Shown in pieces: positions 22,743 to 35,890 of a DNA stretch of 64,000 nucleotides. The notes beneath the pieces were generated by a model. It was not told the origin of the DNA, searched no databases, and saw only the letters and a program-made list of their open reading frames with translations. Source of the stretch: Pegea sp. RAD2-039 (lineage: Eukaryota; Chordata; Thaliacea; Salpida; Salpidae); contig JAQGEQ010000170.1 in NCBI GenBank assembly GCA_034620365.1, forward strand, positions 1 to 64,000, read 5' to 3'. The position numbers were made by a program, and so were the translations under genes. The first letter of the stretch is position 1. Each line of letters begins with the position of its first letter.

Positions 22743-25700
22743 AATCGATGTTTTGAAACATTAACCATCATGTTTGTCTTTCGTTCATCTTAGCTTGTTA
22801 AGACTCTAGGAAGTAGCTTCGATAAAATCTTAAAATCTAAGTTTAGTACAATTGTTGTTAGTAGTCAAATGTGTGAGATGTAAAATTTTGTTCATATCAG
22901 GAATCATTTTAATATCAGCTTATATTCAAAATAGAAGTGCAAACTTAAAAGCTTCAATCTGGCCAATGTCAGTTTAGCGTATGTTGACTTTAATTGAATA
23001 TTTGACTCCACAAAACGTCCAAGGTAGTAGTGCCGCTATTCACCTCGTACAAATGCTCAACACCTGAATACTTGACTGAATAATTTTTCTGATAGATTAG
23101 CTTGTTAAATATAGAAGTGAATTACTTGATCACTAATGACCAACCTAATATATGGAAGGCGTCATAAAATAGAGAGGGTGAAACACTAAGGTGTAAAACT
23201 CGTTGGCCCAACTTAACCAGAGTGAAGTTTAATCGAATCTTTACAAGTCCCAAAGTTGCCAAGTCGTGAGCTCTTTGTTTACCTAGATATCTAAAAGCTA
23301 CCCACCTAACATTGATCTTCACAAAAAGTTCTACATATTTAGTATATAGTACATATAGTATTTACTGTCGATGATTAGAGGTTTAATAGAAAGCGTCACT
23401 GCGATCTTCTCACAATTTTTTAGTCATTTAAGCTCGATCAGAAGAACTATAAACTTAGTTTATACATTAATAAACTCATAATTTTTAACTCCGAATCAAT
23501 TTGTAAGTATATCTATAATTTTAAATATATATAAGAAAGTTTAAAAAACGTGAATGAAATTTAAAATTATATAAGTACTTCCTAGATTAATAAGTCTCGA
23601 GCTTCAAAGGAAATCGAAAAACTAATCAATATTTTGCAAAAGCTTTTGAAGGGCAATTAACTTAAAAACTTGAAATTAAATGCTTTGGATAGTTAAGATC
23701 TGAAACATTGTTGATTAAGATTGAAATTATAAGATGTTAAAAAAAAGTTGCATCATGCAAAGTGAAAGTTAGCATTATTTACAGAGAACTTTACAATGTA
23801 AGTCATATCTTTGAAAACATTTACACTTTTGGCAGATGTATTTTGTTAATAAGCAGTATAAACTACACCGGGTTATAATAATTATCATTTTTAATGTAAA
23901 CATTATACAAATTGTTGAGTTTATTTAGATAAATTTTTGAAATAAGCCTATAAAATAATAATTTTCAGTTTTTTTATTTAAGATAAATTTTGAATAAATG
24001 CAGTTTTCATTCATGAGATCTTCCAATATACAACATTAGTCTTTGAAGTATTTTCTTGAATTTAAATATGCACAATAACAAGTCAAAACTCTGCTTACTT
24101 TTTCCAACACAGATTGATTTTTAAATAAAGTGCACTATTTTGGAAGCATTAACTACTTAATTTTTGAAAAGAGGTACTAAATCTTTATTAAATATATAAA
24201 TAAATATAATATCATTGTTTACTTAATTTTAATCACTGTTCTTAAAATCTTCTTAAAGCCTTATAACTTCGTGAATTATTTCAGCAACTGTTATAAAACA
24301 AGTTTAACTAATTGCTAAAAGTAATAAAATAGTTTTTATAGTAATAGTATAATATTATTTTCTGACTTATCTTATTAATTATAGTTTCTTTAAATTGCAA
24401 AATATAACTGGAAACTTGAAAAACCTAATTTATTAATTTTCCACTTAATTAGATTTTAATTAAACTTTTTTTTGATAGCTATCTCATTATATAATATCAT
24501 AAGAATTGTAATGTAAAATTTTCATTTCATGTTTTGATTTCGTCTACCAGTAAAGTTCAATCATCAGATGTTAAATTACTCGATCAGTTGTGATTTTTAA
24601 ACAAACTGCTTTAGTTAAATGTTTCAATCTTCCAAAAAAATAAATCGTTTCTCTATATGTAGTTGAAGAAGAAGAAATTAAATTTATGTCTTTAATTTGT
24701 TCAGTCGATGTCAACATTTTGGACTTTTTATTTATGGCGCCATTTATGTTATAACTTAATTTAAAGTTCCCTATATAATTGTGATATTTCTTATTTTCTA
24801 CTATCCTTCTAATTTTTTTATATTCTCTACTTATTTTTTATTAAAATTAAAAATAATAAAGAAACAACTAATTCAGTTGTCTGTATTGAAGCATCATTTT
24901 AATTTCAAATATTCTCTACTTATTTTTTATTAAAATTAAAAATAATAAAGAAACAACTAATTCAGTTGTCTGTATTGAAGCATCATTTTAATTTCAAATA
25001 GACTTTGGTTGGAATAACATTCAAACTAATTGTGTTCTAATTTTTGTAAACTATTTCTGACAGCTTTCTTATAAATAATTAGGTTTTATTGAATGACCTG
25101 GAATATGTTGTTTAACAAAATCTCATATTTGTATACAACTTAGTCTTTTAACTTTATTAGACAAAGATTAAGGTAATGTTTTAATTTTAAAATATTCTTG
25201 TTATGCGATCTTAAATTTTTATTTATCTGAATACATATCATTTGTAAAAGTAATTAAACATTTTTCGAAAATTTATATTTTTGTTTTTAAAATCTTTATC
25301 TAATGACCTATCTAATGGAATATTTGAACTCTATTTTATTAATTACAATATTTTTCAACTTATCATTTTATACTTAATTTTGACATCTCATTTTTTAAAT
25401 TTACCTTTTATAACTAATCTTCAGCTTTTAATATTTATTTCAACTATAAAATACTTTATTTTGTTAAAATTTGAAAAAAAATCATGAACAAACTATTTAG
25501 TATAAAAATAGGCTAAACTTAGTCCACCAATAAAACTTGCCAGCTATAATTTTATTTTACATTAGATTGTATTGATTTAATGTTTGTTTATGAAAAATAA
25601 AAAAAATAATGATTTATTTGAAGTCATGTAAAAATAGTTTTAAACAAAAATATCTGCTTAAGTTAAGTTTCATTGAATTATACTTCAATATTATATTTAA

Positions 25701-25923
25701 GTTTAATTTAATAAATTTATTATAAAATTATCAATTTTACCATGTTGAGTTTCATGATCATAGATTTTTCATCACTAAAATATCTTTTTTAAATAGTTGT
25801 TTTTTTGATGAATCTAAATTAATAGAATATTTTTTATTAAAGTTTTTTGACAATATTTACAGATTTTGATTGAAACAATAAAACCGATTTGATTTTAGCT
25901 GATTATTTAATTGAATTAAAAAA
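22743..25923. other. AT-rich intergenic region between RACK1 and NUP155
   Basis: Three kilobases of AT-rich sequence without supported exons. Its only clear structure is a perfect 89-base tandem duplication at 24821-24998. Short open frames, such as 23122-23322 and 25281-25487, lack splice context and motifs. Confidence 0.5.
24821..24998. repeat. Perfect two-copy tandem duplication, 89-base unit
   Basis: The segment beginning tattctctacttatttttt at 24821 is repeated exactly from 24910 to 24998. With no mismatch seen between copies, the duplication is either recent or an assembly artefact. Confidence 0.9.
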
Positions 25924-28900
25924 ATGGTAATTTTGTCAAATGAAGAAGCCGGTCTCATCTCTAATTGTGATAATATTCAAGAATGTTCGCAATTAGTTAA
26001 AAAATGTTTATACCAAGATAGAGAATGTGCAGACCTTTCTCATAAGCTTCAGATTAGCAGCATCTGTATGTTGAATGATTGTGTAAACTTAACAAATTAT
26101 AATTGAGATATCATCTTCAGATTCTGGAAGCTGCAGTGGAATGCAAGACAGTGATTATCCGACCTCTAATATTCCTTCTTTACCACTTGTCACACAAGTC
26201 AAGAGAGTCCCATTACCACCAGAATTAATTGAGCAATTTGCCCGTATCCTTAGTTGATTTCTTAAAACTGTTTTTGTTGTTTCCTTAACCAATCATATTT
26301 TAGATATGCAATGCAACTGTCTGATTGGTGTATTCGCTTCAATCAGGAGAGCTTGGTTAACTATTGACTCAGATATTTTTCTATGGAGATATGAACAAGG
26401 AGATGACTTAGCTTACTTTGCTGGTTTGAATGAAACAATTCTCAGCGTCGCCTTAGTTACTCCAAAAGAAGGTCTGTATCACGTGAAAAATCTCTTAACC
26501 AATTGCATACTTTTTTGGTTGCTAGGCATCTTCCGCGATCATGTCAAGTATCTTCTTGTGCTAACAACACCTCTTGACATCGTTATCTTAGGAGTTAGCT
26601 TTACTGAAAATGGTAAACCCGTTTACGTGGAACTGTCCAATCTACCAATCATCTTACAGATCCTTCAAAAGAGATGCATCTTGTTCCTGATCCGCTTTTC
26701 ACCTTACCAACCGATAGCACTTATCTCATGCAAACTATGGGGACCTCTAGTGGACGAATTTTCACTGGTGGAAAAGATGGTTGTTTATATGAGGTGGATT
26801 ACCATGCCAACGGCTCGTGGTTTCGAAGTAGTTGCCAGAAAATTAACCATTCACGAAGCAGCTTGTCCTTTCTCATCCCTTCTGCTGTATCTCAGTTTTG
26901 GATTAATGAAAACGGTGAGTGAGTGATGACGTCACTAGGTGTCGCTCTCATCATCGTCATGTGCAGACGCGATCGCGCAGGTGACATGTGATGAAACGCG
27001 AAATGTTTTGTACACGAGATCTGAGAAAGGAACCATCGCGGTGAGTAGCGACCCGATCACGTGACCACATTGACCCATGTCCTTCAGGTGTATGACCTAG
27101 GCGAGGATGGGACTGGTCTCCGTCGTGTGTCCCAAATGCATCTCGATGCAATCCGCAAAAAAGCGCGAAGCATCGCGAATGGAATCGAACCTTCGAATCT
27201 CAGTGATATCGTCGATATCTCACCAGTGACGTTACAAGAATCGCGTCACATCGATCTTGTCGCGATCACTCAATCGGGAATCCGCATCTACTTCGTCGTC
27301 ACTTCCGTCTCCTTTCAATCCTCAACAGTGTCCCTCAGTGGTGGGAATCGACCCACAGGTCTTCATCTTGTCCATGTCCGTTTACCTCCTGGCTTTACCA
27401 ACTCATCTGTCCAACGACCGACTTCAGTCCACGCTGCCTACTACCGTTCAGGTGTAATGATGTCATCACTTCATGACGTCATCAATCGAGCTGTTTGTGA
27501 TTGACAGGTTCGTTGCTACTGGCGTCGACGAGTGGCGATGACGCAGTGTTGTGGTTCGTTAATGGCGATATGTTTGCCTTCGACAAGCAGTTAAAGGAGA
27601 ACCAGGTGCCCCATACGACCCCTGACCATCCCCAGCTCGCTTACACTTTATTTCTAGACCAGCTTTCCACTTGATGGACGTTCATGGGCCATTTCAGAGG
27701 CCCCATCTCCTCTTTCAGATCTTACAATCGCGCGACTACCGCGCCTTTTATCAGAGGGAATTCCCCCGGATCCTCCAGTGCATGTCCTCCAACATCTTCA
27801 ACAACCTTCCGAGTACATCATCGTGACGTCACAGGTGAACACGTGACTTGTTGGTAGTGGTCATGTGATTGACCTGTCCACTGAACCACAGGGATGTCAT
27901 ATCTTCTACAAACTAAGACCTGTGGACCAACTTCGCTATCTACTCGAGACCACTACTGACCCAGACAGTGCAGGCATCGAGGCTTTCTTTAAGCTTTACA
28001 ATGTGACTTCCGCCCCGCCCCAAAGTGCCCTAGTTTTACTTGTTGCTTTCAGGAAGGAGAAGCTGTTTGTTGTTGCATCATCCTCGCTACATCTAATATG
28101 GCCACCGACAAACGGGTCTCGGACAGGGCCATCTCTTTATTTCTCCAATTTGGTGGTATTAACGTGGACAACTTGCTGCCTGCCTTGACACGATCTAACC
28201 AAGCAACCGGGGACACTATCAACTTTTCTTCTTTCCCTCCCCCATTGTCCCCGATTCACAGCTCTACCATGAACGAGCACAGACACCCAGGTGACCTGAC
28301 CTATTCACTGGTCCATATTTCATCAAACTATCTCAATTTTCAGGACCATTAACATTCAGTACCCCGTTACAAACCCGAACCCGACAACGACCCACAATCG
28401 AAACTTCTCAACTACAAACAGGTACTCTCGCCTCAATCATTCTCTTCCTCATCCGATCTTCGCAGGATCTGTGTCTTTCTACTCGGATCGGCAGCAAGGA
28501 CTCTTCAAGACCTTCTCTCGGATCGTTCGACCAATTTGGGAGGGAACCATCATCGAAGACTACTTTGTCACTGAAAGCGGCAAGAAGCGATCTTTTGTGA
28601 GGCCTTCTCGAGTTGTCAGCACCTTGACCTCGCCTCTCACCCCATACAGGCAGTAAGCAGAATCGAATTGAATGCCGTGGTCTCGATCATTGAGGGTTTG
28701 AAGAACCTCAAACAGTTTATGTCCAAATACTGTCTAGTCCCTGCCCTCGTCAAGTTAGTTTCTTCATAAGCTATCGTGACGTCATCACTACGCCATCATG
28801 TTGCCACAGAGACGTCAATCAAACGCTGATGCGCGGCTTACATCGAAACCCTAACCACTCGCCCAGTTCCAGTCATCATCTCGAACTACAGAAGAAGTAT

Positions 28901-31900
28901 TGCGGTGAGTGAGTAGCTGTTGCTTATATGCAAATGAGATGAAATCACTTTTCCAGCTGAAGCGTCAGCAGCTGAATTAGGTTTTATCAATCAGCTGTAT
29001 AAGTTGATTGACGTCACAATACAAGTACTCGGTTTGTGGCGTCTCATCTTACATCATCGTGTCCACGTCATCTTTGAAAATCTAGACGAAGTAAGTGGTC
29101 CGCGGCCCACCTGTCCACAGTTCACCAAACTTGTTTTGTTGCAGAATGTCAAAATAGCGCTACGCAACGCGATCTTTCACGATCTTGTTATCACCGGCAA
29201 ATCAGTAAGTAACTGATGACGTCATCAATGACTGCGTCATCATGGCGATTGCGCGCAGATTTGTTGTGCGTTAGTGACCGGGCTGGTCAGTCAATTTATG
29301 AACGACCACAATACCATCGGTGCCCTTAGCTCGCAGCTTCGAGAAGTTTGCCCTGATTTCTACTCACCCGAAGATCTCATCTGCGCGCAAGTGAGTAGCG
29401 ATGATGACGTCATCACTTCGATCATCGATAAATTGATTGCAGGCAAACGAGTTGTTGATACAAGCGAAGACAAGTCCACCAACAAAACGAGATGAACCTT
29501 TAAACGAAGCTCTTAAACTGTTTCTACAAATCGCTCATTCAGTCAACCTACCCCTAGTGTGTCAACAACTACAAGCTGGTTCGTAAAAATAATTGGTTCC
29601 TATTTCAACCAATTAGCTACCAACTGGTTCCTATTTCAACCAATTAGCTACCAACTGGTTCCTATTTCAACCAATTAGCTATCAACTGGTTCCTATTTCA
29701 ACCAATTAGCTATCAACTGGTTCCTATTTCAACCAATTAGCTATCAACTGGTTCCTATTTCAACCAATTAGCTATCAGCTGGTTCCTATTTCAACCAATT
29801 AACTATCAGCTGGTTCCTATTTCAACCAATTAACTACCAGCTGGTTCCTATTTCAACCAATTAGCTATCAACTGGTTCCTATTTCAACCAATTAGCTATC
29901 AGCTGGTTCCTATTTCAACCAATTAACTATCAGCTGGTTCCTATTTCAACCAATTAACTACCAGCTGGTTCCTATTTCAACCAATTAGCTATCAACTGGT
30001 TCCTATTTCAACCAATTAGCTACCAGCTGGTTCCTATTTCAACCAATTAGCTACCAACTGGTTCCTATTTCAACCAATTAGCTACCAGCTGGTTCCTATT
30101 TCAACCAATTAACTATCAGCTGGTTCCTATTTCAACCAATTAACTACCAGCTGGTTCCTATTTCAACCAATTAGCTATCAACTGGTTCCTATTTCAACCA
30201 ATTAGCTACCAGCTGGTTCCTATTTCAACCAATTAGCTATCAACTGGTTCCTATTTCAACCAATTAGCTATCAGCTGGTTCCTATTTCAACCAATTAACT
30301 ACCAACTGGTTCCTATTTCAACCAATTAGCTATCAACTGGTTCCTATTTCAACCAATTAGCTACCAGCTGGTTCCTATTTCAACCAATTAGCTATCAACT
30401 GGTTCCTATTTCAACCAATTAGCTATCAGCTGGTTCCTATTTCAACCAATTAACTATCAACAGCTGGTTCCTATTTCAACCAATTAGCTATCAACTGGTT
30501 CCTATTTCAACCAATTAGCTACCAGCTGGTTCCTATTTCAACCAATTAGCTACCAACTGGTTCCTATTTCAACCAATTAGCTACCAGCTGGTTCCTATTT
30601 CAACCAATTAGCTACCAACTGGTTCCTATTTCAACCAATTAGCTACCAACTGGTTCCTATTTCAACCAATTAGCTACCAACTGGTTCCTATTTCAACCAA
30701 TTAGCTACCAACTGGTTCCTATTTCAACCAATTAGCTACCAACTGGTTCCTATTTCAACCAATTAGCTACCAGCTGGTTCCTATTTCAACCAATTAGCTA
30801 CCAACTGGTTCCTATTTCAACCAATTAGCTACCAACTGGTTCCTATTTCAACCAATTAGCTACCAACTGGTTCCTATTTCAACCAATTAGCTACCAGCTG
30901 GTTCCTATTTCAACCAATTAGCTACCAGCTGGTTCCTATTTCAACCAATTAGCTACCAGCTGGTTCCTATTTCAACCAATTAGCTATCAGCTGGTTCCTA
31001 TTTCAATCAATTAGCTATCAGCTGGTTCCTATTTCAACCAATTAGCTACCAGCTGGTTCCTATTTCAACCAATTAGCTATCAGCTGGTTCCTATTTCAAC
31101 CAATTAGCTATCAGCTGGTTCCTATTTCAACCAATTAGCTATCAGCTGGTCATTTTTTTAATCAGCTCTTTCTACAGTTCACTATTTTGATGGAATCGTC
31201 GAACTTTGTGTGAAAGCAGCTAAGCTTCGCGATGAGCAAAACCTCGCGCTTCGTATCTATCATTCACCAGAAGCGATTGAAGACCCAGATGTTGATCCTG
31301 CTTTTAAGAACGCTCATCTAGCGAGGTGAAGACATATTTTTCATCAACATTTTCTGACGATCTGAGTTTGATCTTTAGAATGGATTGTTACAAATGCATC
31401 ATCGATATGTTTAACGACCTCTTGGTGGCAGCCGAGAGCCACCCACAAGCTCCAAGTGTCCCAACTCAACCTGGTCCGCCACAACTCAATAACTTGCCCA
31501 ATTCAACCATCATCTCATCTTTAACTCCCAAGAACGCTCAGATTTATGTAAATCTCTCAAACATTCCTTTTAATTCAACTAATTGATTTATTTTAGGCTG
31601 AAAAAGCTCTTCAAACTGCCTTGAAAGCCTCAGATGAATTTCTTCATATCACCATCTATGATTGGTTGCTGTCACGTCACATGATAGAGCAAATCACGCG
31701 AGTTAGCTCCTCTAGTTTACTTTAATCCTCATCTTTAAGATTTCATTTTTTAGATTGAGTCTCCTTACATTGAAAAATATTTGATCCGAGCTTCAGAGGT
31801 TGAAGATATCAATCCATCAACCAACAATCTGCTCATCAATGATCTTCTGTGGCAGTGGTACGAAAGAAACAACAAACATTTATCTGCTGCTCAAGTCCTC

Positions 31901-34900
31901 ATCAAGTTGGCCGAAAAATTCGGGTTTGATCCTCATCTTTTGGACCTAAATCAAGTTTTATCCCTACTTTTACAGGAACGATCGTAATCTGGTCCGCAGA
32001 ATCGAGTTGTTGTCCCGGGCAACCGTCCACGCAAAGAGCTTGACGTCAGTGGTCGCCAACATCAACCAGGTTAACTGTGGTCAACTTCTCAACGAGTTGG
32101 AGGACAAACTTCAAGTAAGTGACCACTAGATAGGGCAAGACTAACGCCCCATTTGTAGGTTGCCCAGATTCAGCTGGAAACGATGAAACATTTGGAAGAT
32201 ATGGGCAAGCTCGACTGCGTGACGTCATTAAATTCGCGATTGTATGACATCACATCGGTAGGATGACTTGATTAACTAAGAGTTGGCTGATGAAGATGTT
32301 TGTAGATCTACACTGAATTTGCTGATCCTTATGAACTAGCTGAAGTGAAATTGAAGATTATTGAGACTGCTGGTGAACATGATACCGCATTAGTAGAGTC
32401 TTTGTGGTCGAATATCATTGAGAAAGGTGTTTGTGCGCTTGCCTACCAACCATCACTTCATCTGTTGTTGCTTTGTAGAAATCGTCAACGCTGAGAATGA
32501 CAACTTGATGGACTTACCAACTATCATCAAACACAAAATCACTTCGCTTAGTCGAAACTACAACAGCAGTGAAAGATATTTCCCTCTCAGTGAGTAGTTT
32601 CAATTTTATAATAGCAACCAGTTGAACCATTTAGCAACCAGCTGAACCATTTAGCAACCAATTGAACCACTTAGCAACCAATTGAACCATTTAGCAACCA
32701 GTTGAGCCATTTAGCAACCAGTTGAGCCATTTAGCAACCAGCTGAACCATTTAGCAACCAGCTGAACCATTTAGCAACCAATTGAACCATTTAGCAACCA
32801 ATTGAACCACTTAGCAACCAATTGAACCATTTAGCAACCAGTTGAACCATTGAGCCATTTAGCAACCAGTTGAGCCATTTAGCAACCAGCTGAACCATTT
32901 AGCAACCAGCTGAACCATTTAGCAACCAATTGAACCATTTAGCAACCAGTTGAACCATTTAGCAACCAGCTGAACCATTTAGCAACCAATTGAACCACTT
33001 AGCAACCAATTGAACCATTTAGCAACCAGTTGAGCCATTTAGCAACCAGTTGAGCCATTTAGCAACCAGCTGAACCATTTAGCAACCAGCTGAACCATTT
33101 AGCAACCAATTGAACCATTTAGCAACCAATTGAACCACTTAGCAACCAATTGAACCATTTAGCAACCAGTTGAACCATTTAGCAACCAATTGAACCACTT
33201 AGCAACCAATTGAACCATTTAGCAACCAGTTGAGCCATTTAGCAACCAGTTGAGCCATTTAGCAACCAGTTTAGCAACCAATTTAGCAACCACTTAGCAA
33301 CCAATTTAGCAACCATTTAGCAACCAATTGAACCACAACCAATTGAACCACTTAGCAACCAATTGAACCATTTAGCAACCAGTTGAACCATTTAGCAACC
33401 AATTGAACCACTTAGCAACCAGTTGAACCATTTAGCAACCAGTTGAACCACTTAGCAACCAGTTGAACCATTTAGCAACCAATTGAACCATTTAGCAACC
33501 AATTGAACCATTTAGCAACCAGTTGAACCATTTAGCAACCAGTTGAACCACTTAGCAACCAGTTGAACCATTTAGCAACCAGTTGAGCCATTTAGCAACC
33601 AGCTGAACCATTTAGCAACCAGCTGAACCATTTAGCAACCAATTGAACCATTTAGCAACCAATTGAACCACTTAGCAACCAATTGAACCATTTAGCAACC
33701 AGTTGAGCCATTTAGCAACCAGCTGAACCATTTAGCAACCAGCTGAACCATTTAGCAACCAGTTGAACCATTTAGCAACCAGTGAACCATTTAGCAACCA
33801 GCTGAACCATTTAGCAACCAGTTGAACCATTTAGCAACCAGTTGAACCATTTAGCAACCAGTTGAACCACTTAGCAACCAGTTGAGCCATTTAGCAACCA
33901 GCTGAACCATTTAGCAACCAGCTGAACCATTTAGCAACCAGTTGAACCATTTAGCAACCAGTTGAACCATTTAGCAACCAGTTGAACCACTTAGCAACCA
34001 GTTGAACCATTTAGCAACCAGTTGAGCCATTTAGCAACCAGTTGAACCATTTTCTTGGTGTTTCAGATTTTCTGATTGGTTATTTGGAGAAACTATCAGT
34101 TGAACGAGGTTGGAATGAAACTTGGGTTGCTAGTATCTTTTTAGATGTAAAAGTCCCGATATTCGATTTACTTGGAGCTTATTCTCATGTTCATAACAAT
34201 AAAGTTCGTTCCTCACCTTCACCTGATCCTCATCATCTAATCCTCATCTTCACCTGATCCTCATCTTCACCTGTTCCTCACTTTCACCTGATCCTCATCA
34301 TCTAATCCTCATCTTCACCTGATTCTCATCTTCATCTAATCCTCATCATCACCTGATTCTCATCTTCACCTGATCCTCATCTTCACCTGATCCTCATCTT
34401 CACCTGATCCTCATCATCTAATCCTCATCTTCACCTGATTCTCATCTTCACCTAATCCTCATCATCTAATCCTCATCTTCACCTGATTCTCGTCTTCACC
34501 TAATCCTCATCTTCACCTGATCCTCATCATCTAATCCTCATCTTCACCTGATTCTCATCTTCACCTAATCCTCATCATCTAATCCTCATCTTCACCTGAT
34601 TCTCATCTTCACCTAATCCTCATCTTCATCTAATCCTCATCTTCACCTGATCCTCACCTTCACCTGATCTTCATCTTCACCTGATCCTCATCATCTAATC
34701 CTCATCTTCACCTGATTCTCATCTTCACCTGATTCTCATCTTCACCTAATCCTCATCTTCACCTGATCCTCATCATCTAATCCTCATCTTCACCTGATTC
34801 TCATCTTCACCTAATCCTCATCATCTAATCCTCATCTTCACCTGATTCTCATCTTCACCTAATCCTCATCTTCATCTAATCCTCATCTTCACCTGATCCT

Positions 34901-35708
34901 CACCTTCACCTGATCTTCATCTTCACCTGATCCTCATCATCTAATCCTCATCTTCACCTGATTCTCATCTTCACCTGATCCTCATCTTCACCTGATCCTC
35001 ATCTTCACCTGATCCTCATCATCTAATCCTCATCTTCACCTGATTCTCATCTTCACCTAATCCTCATCATCTAATCCTCATCTTCACCTGATTCTCGTCT
35101 TCACCTAATCCTCATCTTCATCTAATCCTCACCTTCACCTAATCCTCATCTTCACCTGATCCTCATCTTCACCTGATCCTCATCATCTAATCCTCATCTT
35201 CACCTGATTCTCATCTTCACCTGATCCTCATCTTCACCTGATCCTCATCTTCACCTGATCCTCACCTTCACCTGATCTTCATCTTCACCTGATCCTCATC
35301 ATCTAATCCTCACCTGATCCTCATCTTCATCTAATCCTTCACCTGATCCTCATCTTCACCTGATCCTCATCTTCACCTGATCTTTACTTAATCCTCATCT
35401 GCAGCTGCCTTGTTGGCGAATGTTGGGCAAACCCCATCACATACTAGTTGTTGTGGACAAGTTACTTGAAATGTACCATACAGACCCGGGCCGCTTCTCA
35501 TCTCCTGGCAAGCACAAGTAAGTCTGGTCCTAAACCAATCACTCAATTGACCCACATTTTCTTGGACAGGAGGCAGGTGGCATCTCGTGCCCTTGATCTC
35601 ATCGCCTTATCACTAGCTGAGCTGACGTCACAGGGACTTCGAGATCCGAACACAAATCTGCTTATCTCTTCACTAAAAAAGAATCAAGCTAAATTTGAGA
35701 GTCTCTGA
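25924..35708 (+). CDS. NUP155: NUP155, scaffold nucleoporin of the inner ring
   Basis: More than twenty exons follow human NUP155 from end to end. Early exons are 25924-26065, 26121-26243, 26304-26471, 26526-26612, 26660-26914, 26967-27040, 27088-27451 and 27508-27605. Landmarks are [40 protein letters not shown] and [17 protein letters not shown] of the N-terminal propeller, [13 protein letters not shown], then [15 protein letters not shown]. The alpha-solenoid half contains [16 protein letters not shown] and [20 protein letters not shown], and the protein ends [13 protein letters not shown]155 links inner-ring subcomplexes to the pore membrane and is essential for pore assembly. Most introns are 45-60 bases, but three (29579-31177, 32590-34066 and 34204-35404) are filled by minisatellites and make up over 4 kb. 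Exons from 26.9 to 29.5 kb are much richer in GC and CpG than the first exons. No coding damage was seen. Confidence 0.95.
29592..31150. repeat. Minisatellite, 31-base unit, about 50 copies, in a NUP155 intron
   Basis: Nearly uniform tandem units of the type ctggttcctatttcaaccaa followed by ttagctacca(a/g) fill the intron 29579-31177. Units vary mainly at two or three positions (tagcta/taacta, acca/atca, aac/agc). Each unit contains the self-complementary pair GGTT...AACC, and junctions often form CAGCTG. One copy, near 30450, carries a three-base insertion. Confidence 0.97.
32610..34050. repeat. Minisatellite, 20-base unit, about 70 copies, in a NUP155 intron
   Basis: Tandem units of ttgaaccatttagcaaccag with variants (ttg/ctg/gtg, aacc/agcc, attt/actt) fill most of intron 32590-34066. 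Higher-order blocks of several units recur, and a short disturbed patch lies near 33270-33340. The motif TTAGCNACCAGCTG is shared with the 31-base array upstream. Confidence 0.97.
34208..35398. repeat. Minisatellite, mixed 15/17-base pyrimidine-rich units, in a NUP155 intron
   Basis: Units of the types cttcacctgatcctcat (17 bases) and catctaatcctcat (14-15 bases) alternate in higher-order blocks through intron 34204-35404. The strand read by the gene is CT-rich right up to the acceptor. It is unrelated to the other two arrays of this gene. Confidence 0.95.
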
Positions 35709-35890
35709 TGCCTCTGCCCACCCGCTGCCGCCGTAGTCGTCGCCGCCGCCGCTTCCTTTTTTCGTTCAGTTTCAAACGAAAGAATTTTTTGCGAATTTTT
35801 TTAACATCCAATAAACGAAACGAACTTCAAACACGTCACGTGACGTCACATGTGTCGCTCGATCGCTCGCTCGTCGATTTTATGTTTTAT

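Noticed and set aside
25281-25487. 68-codon hydrophobic plus-strand frame
   Set aside because: Very T-rich DNA with no signal of coding. The run of Leu, Ile and Phe is compositional.
27865-28352. Overlapping plus-strand frames within NUP155 as separate genes
   Set aside because: They are parts of NUP155 exons read into introns. The spliced frame matches NUP155.
29592-31150. CRISPR-like array
   Set aside because: Repeats are directly tandem without unique spacers and sit in an intron of an animal gene, so this is a minisatellite.
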